From the NCBI GenBank assembly GCA_019247135.1, contig JAFAPL010001034.1, positions 1-9,864 of the forward strand: a DNA stretch of 9,864 nucleotides, given 5' to 3'. The position numbers and the translations under genes are program-made. This document shows, piece after piece, positions 1 to 5,927 of the stretch (position 1 is its first letter; every line of letters starts with the position of its first letter). The notes below the pieces were generated by a model. It was given only the letters and a program-made list of their open reading frames with translations, was not told where the DNA came from and searched no databases. The DNA comes from Chloroflexota bacterium (GTDB lineage Bacteria > Chloroflexota > UBA6077 > CF-72).

Positions 1-6
1 TTCGTA

Positions 7-42
7 ACGCCGGCACCGGCGTCTGTTGCGGGCCCGCGCAAC
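7..42. repeat. Two tandem inverted repeats upstream of the receiver gene
   Basis: The first repeat is ACGCCGG (7-13), a 2-bp centre CA, then CCGGCGT (16-22), a perfect 7-bp inverted repeat. Two bases later comes GTTGCG (25-30), a 6-bp centre and CGCAAC (37-42). They lie directly upstream of the probable promoter of the receiver gene. They could be operator half-sites for a dimeric regulator, or the hairpin end of a gene to the left. No T-tract follows either repeat, so a classical intrinsic terminator is not clearly supported. The inverted repeats are seen directly; their function is inference. Confidence 0.4.
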
Positions 43-50
43 GATGGAAT

Positions 51-80
51 TTGACTCTTTGTTTCGCATTTGCTTGGAAT
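51..80 (+). promoter_or_regulatory. Probable sigma-70-type promoter for the receiver gene
   Basis: TTGACT at 51-56 matches the -35 consensus at five of six positions. TGGAAT at 75-80 matches the -10 consensus at four of six, with an 18-bp spacer. The stretch is conspicuously AT-richer than its surroundings. Transcription would start near 87, leaving only about 10 nt before the ATG at 97. This argues against the TTG at 70 as the start codon, because it would lie upstream of the transcript. Confidence 0.45.
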
Positions 81-96
81 AGGGCGCATTGCTCAG

Positions 97-465
97 ATGA
101 GCCGCGCACGAGTGCTGCTCCTGGAAGATGACATGGCGTTGCGCGGCCTCTTGCACGAGGCGCTCGTGGCCGAGGACTTCGACGTGCTCGGCTTCGAAAA
201 TGTCGAGGACCTCCGCGCGGCCGCGGCCGACGGCGGCGGCGACATCATCGTCGCTGACTTCTGGGGCGGTGGACAGCGCACGCTGCTCGATTCTGACCGG
301 CAGGAGATCCAGGACCTCGCCCGCATGCTACCGATGATCCTGTTGACCGGCCGTATCTGGGCAGCCGAAACGTCGGCCGACGAGCTTGGCGCGCGCGCGT
401 TGATCAGGAAGCCGTTCGACCTGGACGATCTGCTGCAGACTGTCGAGCAGATCGTTCAGTCGTAA
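97..465 (+). CDS. Single-domain response regulator (CheY-like receiver)
   Basis: This 122-residue protein is a stand-alone receiver domain with no DNA-binding or enzymatic output domain. Family landmarks are present: the acidic cluster E10-D11-D12 in LLLEDD, the phospho-acceptor D54 in VADFW, T84 in LLTGR and the conserved lysine K105 in RKPFD. It should be phosphorylated by a histidine kinase, and none is encoded in this window, so it is an orphan here. It likely acts in the cytoplasm through protein-protein contacts, like CheY or Spo0F. I chose ATG 97 because the domain begins at once (MSRARVLLLEDD), a weak AGGG lies at 81-84, and the promoter seems to overlap the alternative TTG at 70. Its stop overlaps the convergent glycosyltransferase stop. 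The partner and output are unknown. Confidence 0.85.
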   Translation: MSRARVLLLEDDMALRGLLHEALVAEDFDVLGFENVEDLRAAAADGGGDIIVADFWGGGQRTLLDSDRQEIQDLARMLPMILLTGRIWAAETSADELGARALIRKPFDLDDLLQTVEQIVQS

Positions 466-1175
466 ACACCACGCGCGGCGTTCAGTCGCACTTTGAGGAC
501 GTCCGATAGCATCCCGAGCGTGTCTCGCAGCGGCGCCACGCGGCTGTTCTCCTTGTGCTCCCAACGCAATGGCATGACTCGAATGCGGTAGCCAAGGCGA
601 CGAGCGAGGAAGAGCACTTCGACGTCGAAGCCGAAGCCGTCGATCCGCTGTTTGCTGAAGATGGCAGCCGCGGCGTCACGTCTGAACGCCTTGAACCCGC
701 ACTGCGAGTCTTCGACCCCACGCACCGCGAGCGACTGGACGACGCGATTGAACACGCGGCCCATGATGTGTCGATAAGCAGGCTCGCCGACGCGACGCGC
801 CCCGGTGCCCTCTCGCGACCCGATCACGATGGGCGAGGCGGCACCCACGGCTGCCATGAACCGCGCGATGTCCTCGACCGACCAGGACAGGTCCGCGTCG
901 CCGAATATGGCGACCTCGCCCCGCGCACTCAGCATGCCAGTACGCACGGCCCGACCCTTACCGCGATGGTCGGTGCGCAATAGTCGCAGCTGAGGAAACA
1001 CATTCATCGTCTGGTGCACGACCGCAGACGTGGCATCCGTCGAGCCGTTGTCGACGACGATCACCTCGCAGTCCAGGCGTTCGTGGCAGACATAGGCCTG
1101 GATCTCGGAAAGGGTGTAGGGCAGGCGCGCCTGCTCGTTGTAGGCGGGCAGGATCAACGACAGCGCAAGCGTCAC
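456..1175 (-). CDS. Family 2 glycosyltransferase, polyprenyl-phosphate (ALG5/DPM1-like) type
   Basis: At 239 residues this is the size of a soluble DPM1/ALG5-type GT-A enzyme, which transfers a hexose from a nucleotide sugar to a polyprenyl phosphate at the inner membrane face. Visible motifs are LPAYNE (about 9-14), VVDNGSTD (40-47), GKGRAVRTGM (72-81), the metal-binding DAD of FGDADLS (93-95), GSR (119-121), DSQCGFKAFRR (156-166) and FGFDVEVLFLARRLGY (181-196). No C-terminal membrane segment or GtrA domain is seen. The start is GTG at 1175, whose bases overlap the upstream gene's TGA as GTGA, typical of translational coupling. It is the last gene of the folC-GT2-GT2 operon and its stop overlaps the convergent receiver gene by 10 bp. 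The fold and lipid-linked subgroup are well supported; the sugar is unknown. Confidence 0.87.
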   Translation of the reverse strand: MTLALSLILPAYNEQARLPYTLSEIQAYVCHERLDCEVIVVDNGSTDATSAVVHQTMNVFPQLRLLRTDHRGKGRAVRTGMLSARGEVAIFGDADLSWSVEDIARFMAAVGAASPIVIGSREGTGARRVGEPAYRHIMGRVFNRVVQSLAVRGVEDSQCGFKAFRRDAAAAIFSKQRIDGFGFDVEVLFLARRLGYRIRVMPLRWEHKENSRVAPLRDTLGMLSDVLKVRLNAARGVYD

Positions 1176-2119
1176 GGTGCGAGCAGCGAATACAGCTGGG
1201 CGTCGCTGATGCGTCGCCGGTGCTGCACCGCCGACCGGGCCGCGAGCACTGTTGGCAACTGCGCAAAGCCGACTAGCTGCCCGCGCAGCGTCGCACGCGC
1301 CGCCTCACCGCGCCAGGCGCGCAGCGCCTCGAGCGCCCTCTGTCGCTGAAACGCCACAAGTGCGGGCCACAAGCGTGGAATCAGCCCCGTGGGCAGATTC
1401 TTCGCCCACAAACGAATCAGGTTGCGCCCGTTGTAGAACGACGCCAGCGGCCCGCCACCAGTCGCGCTCCCAACGTGATAGACGCGTGCCGCGGGCTCGT
1501 ACACGCAGGACCATCCGCGGAGCTGCGCTCGGAATGCCAGGTCAACATCTTCGAGATACATGAAGAAGGCCTCGTCCAGCAGCCCCACGTCGGCGAGCAT
1601 AGCGCGGCGATAAGCGGCGGCGCCCCCCATCGCACCGAACACTGGCTCACGGCGGCCCCACTCGGGTCCGTCTGGCTGGCCGGCCCCGCGCTGGCGTGCC
1701 GTCCCGTCGCGCGACAGTACGTCGCCGGCGCTGTTTATCGTCACACCATCCTGAAAAAGGACCTTCGAGGCGACCGACCCGGCTTCCGTTGCGCCCGCGA
1801 GAGCGTCGACGCAGGCCGTGATCCAGTGCTGGTCCGCCTGGGCGTCGTTGTTGAGCAGACACACAACGTCGCCGTGAGCGGCGCGGAGGCCCGCATTCAC
1901 GTTTCCCGTGAAGCCGGCATTTTTTCGCAGGCGCAAATGACGCACCTGTGTGTAGCGTCTGAGAACGTCGCTGGTGGCGTCGGTCGAGGCCCCGTCGGCC
2001 ACGATGACCTCCAGGCCTGCATACGATTGCCGCTGCAGCGAGTCCAGGCAGGCCGGCAACAGGTGCGCCCCGTTGAACGTCGGAATGACTACCGAGACGA
2101 GCGGCGTGCGTTCCACCAC
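1172..2119 (-). CDS. Family 2 glycosyltransferase, rhamnosyltransferase (WbbL)-like
   Basis: This protein of about 315 residues has the single GT-A domain of the GT2 group that includes WbbL/RfbN rhamnosyltransferases of O-antigen and cell-wall polysaccharide synthesis. Motifs in order are VSVVIPTFNG (8-17), VIVADGASTD (38-47), NAGFTGNVNAGL (68-79), the metal-binding NND (91-93), the acceptor-side MGGAAAYRR (165-173) and LEDVDLAFR (190-198), whose ED pair normally holds the catalytic base. The frame stays open far upstream, to 2722, but that part is arginine/proline-rich shadow sequence opposite no domain and lies inside folC. The protein must start near the first beta strand, at one of two adjacent GTG codons (2119 or 2116). 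It overlaps the end of folC by about 31 bp and the next glycosyltransferase by 4 bp, so the three genes form an operon. Sugar and acceptor cannot be told from sequence. Confidence 0.85.
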   Translation of the reverse strand: MVERTPLVSVVIPTFNGAHLLPACLDSLQRQSYAGLEVIVADGASTDATSDVLRRYTQVRHLRLRKNAGFTGNVNAGLRAAHGDVVCLLNNDAQADQHWITACVDALAGATEAGSVASKVLFQDGVTINSAGDVLSRDGTARQRGAGQPDGPEWGRREPVFGAMGGAAAYRRAMLADVGLLDEAFFMYLEDVDLAFRAQLRGWSCVYEPAARVYHVGSATGGGPLASFYNGRNLIRLWAKNLPTGLIPRLWPALVAFQRQRALEALRAWRGEAARATLRGQLVGFAQLPTVLAARSAVQHRRRISDAQLYSLLAP

Positions 2120-2895
2120 ACCAGGGCTTCGCCGACGACGAAGAGTGAGCCCGTTACGAGCACAAGGTCCTCCTTGCCCGCGTTGTCGAGCGCCTGGTCG
2201 ATCGCCGCGGCGACGCTCGACCGCAGTTCGACGGGTGCGTCCGTACGCTGTCGCACCAACACCGCCAGCTCCGAGGGCGGGCTCGAACGCTCGTGTTGAG
2301 ACTGCGTCAGGTACACGAAATTGGCCGCCGGCACGAGCGAGTCCAGTACTCCGCGGGCATCTTTCCCGATGGTCAGGCCGAGCACGAGGTGCATTCGCTC
2401 GTACGTGAACACGTCGCCAAGGGCACGGCGTAACGCATCTGCCGAGGCGCCATTGTGGGCGCCATCCAGCACGATCAGTGGATGCTCTCGCAATACCTGC
2501 AGGCGACCTGGCCAGTCGACGTGCTCCAGGCCATGCTTGATGCCCTCGCGTGTGGGCGCGATGTCCGGCCGCACGTGTTGCAAAGCGTGGAGGGCCGCGG
2601 CAGCCGTCGCCGCGTTGTCCCGCTGATGACGTCCGAGCAGGGCCAGTCGCGCCTCCAAGGCCGCAAAGTCCGCGTGCTTCGAGGCAATCTCGATCGAGCC
2701 TCGCGGCGTCGAAGTCCACCACCAGTCAACGCCCACTTTCTCCAGGCGCGCATCAAGCTTTGCCGCCTCGGACTCAATCACGTGCAGCGCTTCGTCACGC
2801 TGGGGCGCGCAAATCGCTGGGCGGCCACGCCGCAAGATGCCAGCTTTATGCGACGCGATCGCGGTGAGCGTGTCTCCAAGCGTCGGCGTGTGGTC
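2089..2895 (-). CDS. folC: FolC C-terminal part, separated by an in-frame amber codon
   Basis: This is the C-terminal half of folylpolyglutamate synthase / dihydrofolate synthase (Mur-ligase family), in the same frame as the N-terminal part and split from it by one TAG. Right after the stop come the family's Asp-His (DHTPTLG), then SHKAGI, where the lysine is the carbamylated metal-bridging residue and the preceding Glu is His here. Further on are LLGRHQRDNAA, WPGRLQ, LDGAHN of the C-terminal domain and the usual end GSLFVVGE. Nothing else in this half is damaged. If the stop is real, this part could be made only by readthrough or by re-initiation, for example at TTG 2835, with little sign of a ribosome-binding site. 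It ends at a TAG inside the next gene's first codons. Function as a separate polypeptide is doubtful because the catalytic centre is shared between the halves. Confidence 0.8.
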   Translation of the reverse strand, partial: DHTPTLGDTLTAIASHKAGILRRGRPAICAPQRDEALHVIESEAAKLDARLEKVGVDWWWTSTPRGSIEIASKHADFAALEARLALLGRHQRDNAATAAAALHALQHVRPDIAPTREGIKHGLEHVDWPGRLQVLREHPLIVLDGAHNGASADALRRALGDVFTYERMHLVLGLTIGKDARGVLDSLVPAANFVYLTQSQHERSSPPSELAVLVRQRTDAPVELRSSVAAAIDQALDNAGKEDLVLVTGSLFVVGEALVWWNARRSSR

Positions 2896-2898
2896 CTA
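2896..2898 (-). other. folC: In-frame amber (TAG) codon inside folC
   Basis: The plus-strand CTA here reads TAG in the folC frame, between TPIS and DHTPTLG. Family members read Ile-Ser/Gly-x-Asp-His at this place, with x usually a large residue such as Leu, Tyr or Trp. TTG, TGG, TAC or TAT would each become TAG by one substitution. The frame on both sides is continuous, so this is a point change and not an indel. Confidence 0.9.
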
Positions 2899-3510
2899 GC
2901 TGATCGGCGTCACCGCCGCAACTTCCGCATCCACCACGTTCGTCGCGTCATAGCGGCCGCCCACCCCGACCTCGATCACGGCGACGTCGACGTGCTCGCG
3001 CGCGAAATGCAGCAGGCTGAACGCGGTGCCGACCTCGAATGTCGTCGGCGGTCCAAGGTGTTCGGGTACTTGTTCGAGCGCGGAGCGCACCGCGGGCGCC
3101 AGCTCGATGACGGCATCGCCCCCGATGGGTTGCGAATCGACACACGTACGTTCGCGCCAGTTCACCAGATGCGGTGATGTGTAGCGCCCCGTCCGCCGAC
3201 CGCTCGCCTGAAGTCCTGCCGCGATCATCGCAACGGTGCTGCCCTTGCCTTTCGTGCCAGCCACGAGCACGGTCGGGTACACCCGTTGCGGATTGTCCAG
3301 TGCAGCCAGGATCGCCCGTATGCGTTCGAGTTTCGTCGAACGTTGCGCGAGGACCTCAGCTTCGGTCCGGGCGCGTGCAGAAAACGACCAGATCCACTCG
3401 AGGACGGCGCGATAACGTTCGTCGGGCTCGGCCAGATCCGGTGCTAGACTGTCGACAAGTCCAGTCTTTTGGCCACTCTGGGAGGCCCGCGGTTTGACCT
3501 CCACGCGCAA
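2896..3510 (-). CDS. folC: FolC N-terminal part (folylpolyglutamate / dihydrofolate synthase)
   Basis: FolC adds glutamate to (dihydro)folates using ATP, in the cytoplasm. This 204-residue piece holds the N-terminal ATPase domain: ERYRAVLEWI (31-40), the P-loop GTKGKGST (85-92), TSPHL (111-115), TFEVGTAF (157-164) and EVGVGGRYDATNV (180-192), then TPIS before a TAG. Read through that codon, the gene would give 473 residues, about the normal 420-450 plus an N-terminal extension of some 25-30. TTG 3510 is the favoured start: AGGT lies 5 nt upstream, and GTG 3504 is the alternative. Either start overlaps the divergent oxidoreductase start at 3494, an unusual head-to-head arrangement. It leads an operon with two glycosyltransferases. 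Whether the gene works depends on whether the stop is genuine. Confidence 0.82.
   Translation of the reverse strand: MRVEVKPRASQSGQKTGLVDSLAPDLAEPDERYRAVLEWIWSFSARARTEAEVLAQRSTKLERIRAILAALDNPQRVYPTVLVAGTKGKGSTVAMIAAGLQASGRRTGRYTSPHLVNWRERTCVDSQPIGGDAVIELAPAVRSALEQVPEHLGPPTTFEVGTAFSLLHFAREHVDVAVIEVGVGGRYDATNVVDAEVAAVTPIS
3442..3450 (+). promoter_or_regulatory. Candidate extended -10 element for the oxidoreductase operon
   Basis: TGC directly followed by TAGACT (3445-3450) resembles an extended -10 element, with four of six matches to TATAAT. No good -35 hexamer is visible at the right distance. It would start transcription near 3457, giving a leader of about 37 nt before the TTG at 3494. The element lies inside the 5' coding part of folC on the other strand. 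Confidence 0.3.
3480..3485 (+). promoter_or_regulatory. Ribosome-binding site GGGAGG deciding the TTG start at 3494
   Basis: GGGAGG lies 8 nt before TTG 3494. This is the strongest Shine-Dalgarno match in the window. It fixes the otherwise ambiguous non-ATG start of the oxidoreductase. Confidence 0.6.
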
Positions 3511-4717
3511 GCGTTACCTGATCATTGGGAATGGTGCGTCCGGCACCTACGCAGCTGAAACAATTCGCAAGTCTGACGCCGAAGGTGAGATCACCTTGCT
3601 CACCAACGAGCCGTACCCGCTGTACAACCGCGTGGCATTACCACCCTTTCTGCGTGACGAAGCCAGGCGCGAGAAAGTGTTTTTGAGAACGCCTGAACAG
3701 CACGCGCAAAAGGGTATCAAGCTGTTGGTGGATACGCAGATCGATACGCTCGATACAGAGGAGCGCGTCGCGACCGCCTCCGATGGCACCGAGTTTCCCT
3801 ACGATCGACTGCTCATCGCGACCGGTGGCCGACCCAATCCACTACCCGCGCCAGGCGCGACTTCTGACATCCAGGGCATTTACAACTTTCAGTACTGGGA
3901 CGACGCCGCGGCCATCCGCGAACGCATGAACACCGCGAAGCACGCTGTCGTGGTCGGCGGAAGCTACATCGCATACGAGTTAGCCGAGGCATTCAGACAT
4001 CACGGGCTCGTGGTCACCTGGCTGATTCGTGGCCCGCGCTTTCTGCGTCGGGTGCTCGACGAGGATGGCGGCGCGCTGGTCGATGACATCGCGCGGGCAG
4101 CCGGTGTGGATATCCACTATGGCGGCGAAGTGGCCGAGGTGCATGCAAGAGACGGTCAGGTGTGCGGTGTGACGACGACGACCGGCGACCACATCCAGTG
4201 CGACATGATCGGGGTTGGCCTGGGCGTCACGATGAATGTCGACTTGCTCCGGGGCACGCCCGTGACCGTCCAGAGCGGCATCGTTACGAACGAGTACCTC
4301 GAGACGATTCTCGCCGACATCTACGCCGCGGGCGACGTGGCCGAGTTCTTCGACGTGTCAATCGGAACACACAACCAGATGGGCACCTGGAACAACAGCG
4401 TCAGCCACGGCCGGATCGCCGGTGCGAACATGTTGGGCGAGCGCAAGTTCTACAACGACGTGCCGATGTACTCGACCGGCTTGTTCGACTCGCGCATCCG
4501 CGTCATGGGTCTTACGCCTGAGAATCTGCCCGACCTGGAAAGTTGGGCGCGCCTCGACGCGGCCAATCGGAACTACCAGCGTTTGTTCTTCAAGGATGGA
4601 CGTCTCGTAGGCGGCTGTCTGATCGGTGACATCAAGATGCAGACGCGAATCATCCAGATGATCCAGGCGCGCCAGGTCACACCAGAGGTGGACCGAGGCA
4701 AGTTGCTCGCCGCTTGA
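3494..4717 (+). CDS. FAD/NAD(P)-dependent pyridine nucleotide-disulphide-type oxidoreductase
   Basis: This 407-residue protein has the two-dinucleotide-fold architecture of the Pyr_redox_2 family (rubredoxin reductase, NirB N-terminal domain, ferredoxin reductase). The FAD-binding GNGASG is at 12-17 in YLIIGNGASGTYAAE. Next come LLIATGGRPNP (106-116), the NAD(P)-binding VVVGGSYIAYELAEAF (152-167; the usual third glycine is Ser and the last is Ala), and the FAD-closing DIYAAGDVAEF (275-285). A C-terminal region with GGCLIGD (373-379) resembles the dimer/interface domain of NirB-like members. There is no CxxC redox disulphide, so it likely passes electrons from NAD(P)H through FAD to a partner such as a ferredoxin or rubredoxin. 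The start is TTG with a good RBS. Its TGA overlaps the folD TTG as TTGA, implying translational coupling. The electron acceptor is unknown. Confidence 0.85.
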   Translation: MTSTRKRYLIIGNGASGTYAAETIRKSDAEGEITLLTNEPYPLYNRVALPPFLRDEARREKVFLRTPEQHAQKGIKLLVDTQIDTLDTEERVATASDGTEFPYDRLLIATGGRPNPLPAPGATSDIQGIYNFQYWDDAAAIRERMNTAKHAVVVGGSYIAYELAEAFRHHGLVVTWLIRGPRFLRRVLDEDGGALVDDIARAAGVDIHYGGEVAEVHARDGQVCGVTTTTGDHIQCDMIGVGLGVTMNVDLLRGTPVTVQSGIVTNEYLETILADIYAAGDVAEFFDVSIGTHNQMGTWNNSVSHGRIAGANMLGERKFYNDVPMYSTGLFDSRIRVMGLTPENLPDLESWARLDAANRNYQRLFFKDGRLVGGCLIGDIKMQTRIIQMIQARQVTPEVDRGKLLAA

Positions 4718-5562
4718 CCGCGCGATTGCTCGAGGGGCGCCCGGTCGCCGATGCGATGTGGCAGTCGGTGGCGGAGCAGGCGAGCGCTTTCGCAGTCCAG
4801 GCTGGTCGTCCCGCGTGCCTCGGGCTCGTCGGCGGCGCCGATGAAGCCGCCGCAGCGTACGCGCGCCAGATAGAGCGGCAGTTTGGCCGGCGTGGCTTGC
4901 GCGTGCTGCATCGGCTAGTGGACGGCCCAGAAATCGCCGGTGCCGTGGCGACCCTCAGCATCGACGACACGGTCGATGGGATCGTGCTGTTGACGCCACT
5001 GCCGGCGGGCACCGATCCGGTCGCGGCTGCGCTCGCAATCAGTCCTGACAAAGATGTCGACGGCCAGCACCCGATGAGCCTTGGCCGCCTGGCCCAGCGA
5101 CATGGGTACTTCGCACCAGCGACGGCGCTCGGGGGCCTCCGACTACTGCAGTACTACGAGATACCGCTCGAAGGCACGCGCGCGGTGGTGCTCGGTCGTA
5201 GTCCGGTCGTCGGACTCCCGCTGGCACTCCTGCTGTTGGACTCGAATGCGACTGTGACCGTCTGCCATTCGAGAACTCCGCATCTTGCCGAGGTCGCTCG
5301 GCAGGCGGACCTCCTCTGCGTTGCCGTGGGTCGCCAGGGACTCGTTGGGCCCGAATTCGTGAAACCTGGCGCGGTTGTGCTCGACTTCGGTACGCATCCC
5401 CTGCCTGAGGGTGGCATGGCCGGCGACGTACAGACGGCGTCCGTAGCCGAGGCGGCCGGCGCGATCACCCCCGTGCCTGGCGGCACAGGTCCAACCACCG
5501 TCGCCGTCCTCGCGCAGCAGACACTCAGGGCGGCCGAGCAACTTGAACGCACGCGACATTGA
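4714..5562 (+). CDS. folD: FolD-like methylene-tetrahydrofolate dehydrogenase, catalytic Lys missing
   Basis: FolD normally catalyses NADP-dependent 5,10-methylene-H4folate dehydrogenase and methenyl-H4folate cyclohydrolase steps of cytoplasmic one-carbon metabolism. The 282-residue length and order fit: RLLEGRPVA at 4-12, DGIVLLTPLP (88-97), PDKDVDG (111-117), GRSPVVGLP (161-169), VTVCHSRT (181-188), VKPGAVVLDFG (216-226) and ITPVPGGTGPTTVA (251-264). A gapless alignment by eye with E. coli FolD places Tyr49 at the conserved Tyr, but Ile53 where the catalytic Lys belongs (AYARQIER against IYVASKRK). The Gln of VQLPLP is Leu93, and the PCTP motif is PATA. Such changes predict loss of cyclohydrolase activity; dehydrogenase activity might remain. 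TTG 4714 leaves the family's usual five residues before the conserved L-x-G and overlaps the upstream stop by 4 bp. The homology is firm; the activity is uncertain. Confidence 0.85.
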   Translation: MTARLLEGRPVADAMWQSVAEQASAFAVQAGRPACLGLVGGADEAAAAYARQIERQFGRRGLRVLHRLVDGPEIAGAVATLSIDDTVDGIVLLTPLPAGTDPVAAALAISPDKDVDGQHPMSLGRLAQRHGYFAPATALGGLRLLQYYEIPLEGTRAVVLGRSPVVGLPLALLLLDSNATVTVCHSRTPHLAEVARQADLLCVAVGRQGLVGPEFVKPGAVVLDFGTHPLPEGGMAGDVQTASVAEAAGAITPVPGGTGPTTVAVLAQQTLRAAEQLERTRH

Positions 5563-5857
5563 CGAGACACCGGTTCGCGCCCACGTGCGGATCGCTGGGC
5601 GGGTGCAGGGCGTCGGGTTTCGCTATTCGACGTTCGATGAAGCCCGTCGTCGGGGTCTCCGTGGCTGGGTACGCAATCTCGATTCAGGCGACGTCGAAGC
5701 CGTGTTCGAGGGCGCGCGCCCAGCGGTCGAGAGCATGCTGCGCTGGTGCACCGAAGGCCCACCCGGCGCGTTCGTACGTCACGTGAACGTAGAGTGGGAC
5801 GAACCGCCCGAAGGGCTCGTTGCGTTCCAAATCCGACGAACTGGTTACGGTTCGTAG
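5543..5857 (+). CDS. acyP: Acylphosphatase
   Basis: This 104-residue protein matches the small acylphosphatase family, which hydrolyses carboxyl-phosphate bonds such as acetyl phosphate or 1,3-bisphosphoglycerate in the cytoplasm. The signature GRVQGVGFR (19-27) carries the phosphate-binding Arg27. GWVRNLDSGDVEAVFEG (41-57) carries the catalytic Asn45. The C-terminus VAFQIR (93-98) is the usual last strand. An extension of about 12 residues precedes the domain. TTG 5543 is the only plausible start before the first strand and lies inside the end of folD, a 20-bp overlap, so it is probably translated from the same mRNA. Both catalytic residues are present, so it should be active. No specific link to the folate genes is known to me. 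Confidence 0.9.
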   Translation: MNARDIDETPVRAHVRIAGRVQGVGFRYSTFDEARRRGLRGWVRNLDSGDVEAVFEGARPAVESMLRWCTEGPPGAFVRHVNVEWDEPPEGLVAFQIRRTGYGS

Positions 5858-5884
5858 GCCCACATCTTGCTAACGCATACCATG

Positions 5885-5898
5885 GCTCGCGGGCGAGC
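5885..5898 (+). repeat. Short hairpin in the acyP-PRC intergenic gap
   Basis: GCTCGC (5885-5890) and GCGAGC (5893-5898) form an inverted repeat. As RNA it would fold with five pairs and a 4-nt loop. It lies in the 70-bp gap after the acylphosphatase and ends 14 nt before the RBS of the next gene. No U-tract follows, so it is more likely a leader structure or mRNA-processing boundary than a terminator. I see no convincing promoter in the gap. Confidence 0.3.
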
Positions 5899-5912
5899 GA
5901 TCCTGAAGAAGC

Positions 5913-5918
5913 GGGAGA
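5913..5918 (+). promoter_or_regulatory. Ribosome-binding site GGGAGA for the PRC-barrel gene
   Basis: GGGAGA sits 9 nt before ATG 5928 and supports that start over other frames in the gap. Confidence 0.5.
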
Positions 5919-5927
5919 TTTCAATCA

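Noticed and set aside
70..96. TTG 70 as the start of the receiver protein
   Set aside because: It falls within the likely -35/-10 region and adds nine residues not expected before the first receiver strand.
1475..2299. A 274-codon plus-strand ORF antisense to the glycosyltransferase
   Set aside because: High-GC shadow frame with no recognisable motif, opposite a clear GT2 gene with all its motifs.
2120..2722. A 200-residue N-terminal extension of the rhamnosyltransferase-like protein
   Set aside because: The frame is open, but the sequence is Arg/Gly/Pro-rich, matches no domain, and lies fully over the conserved C-terminal half of folC on the same strand. The GT2 domain begins right at GTG 2119/2116.
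2851..2870. Palindrome CGCGATCGCG just downstream of the amber codon as a recoding signal
   Set aside because: It is short, encodes the conserved region of FolC (TAIA), and such GC-rich palindromes are common by chance here.
2896..2898. Pyrrolysine or general amber reassignment at the folC TAG
   Set aside because: TAG is used as the ordinary terminal stop by folC, acyP and the PRC gene here, and no pyl genes are visible. The normal residue at this place is not a lysine derivative.
5885..5898. Intrinsic terminator after acyP
   Set aside because: The hairpin has only five or six pairs, a tiny loop and no following T-tract.
5882..5927. Small ORF beginning at the ATG in the acyP-PRC gap
   Set aside because: It has no ribosome-binding site, runs out of frame into the PRC gene and has no recognisable features.
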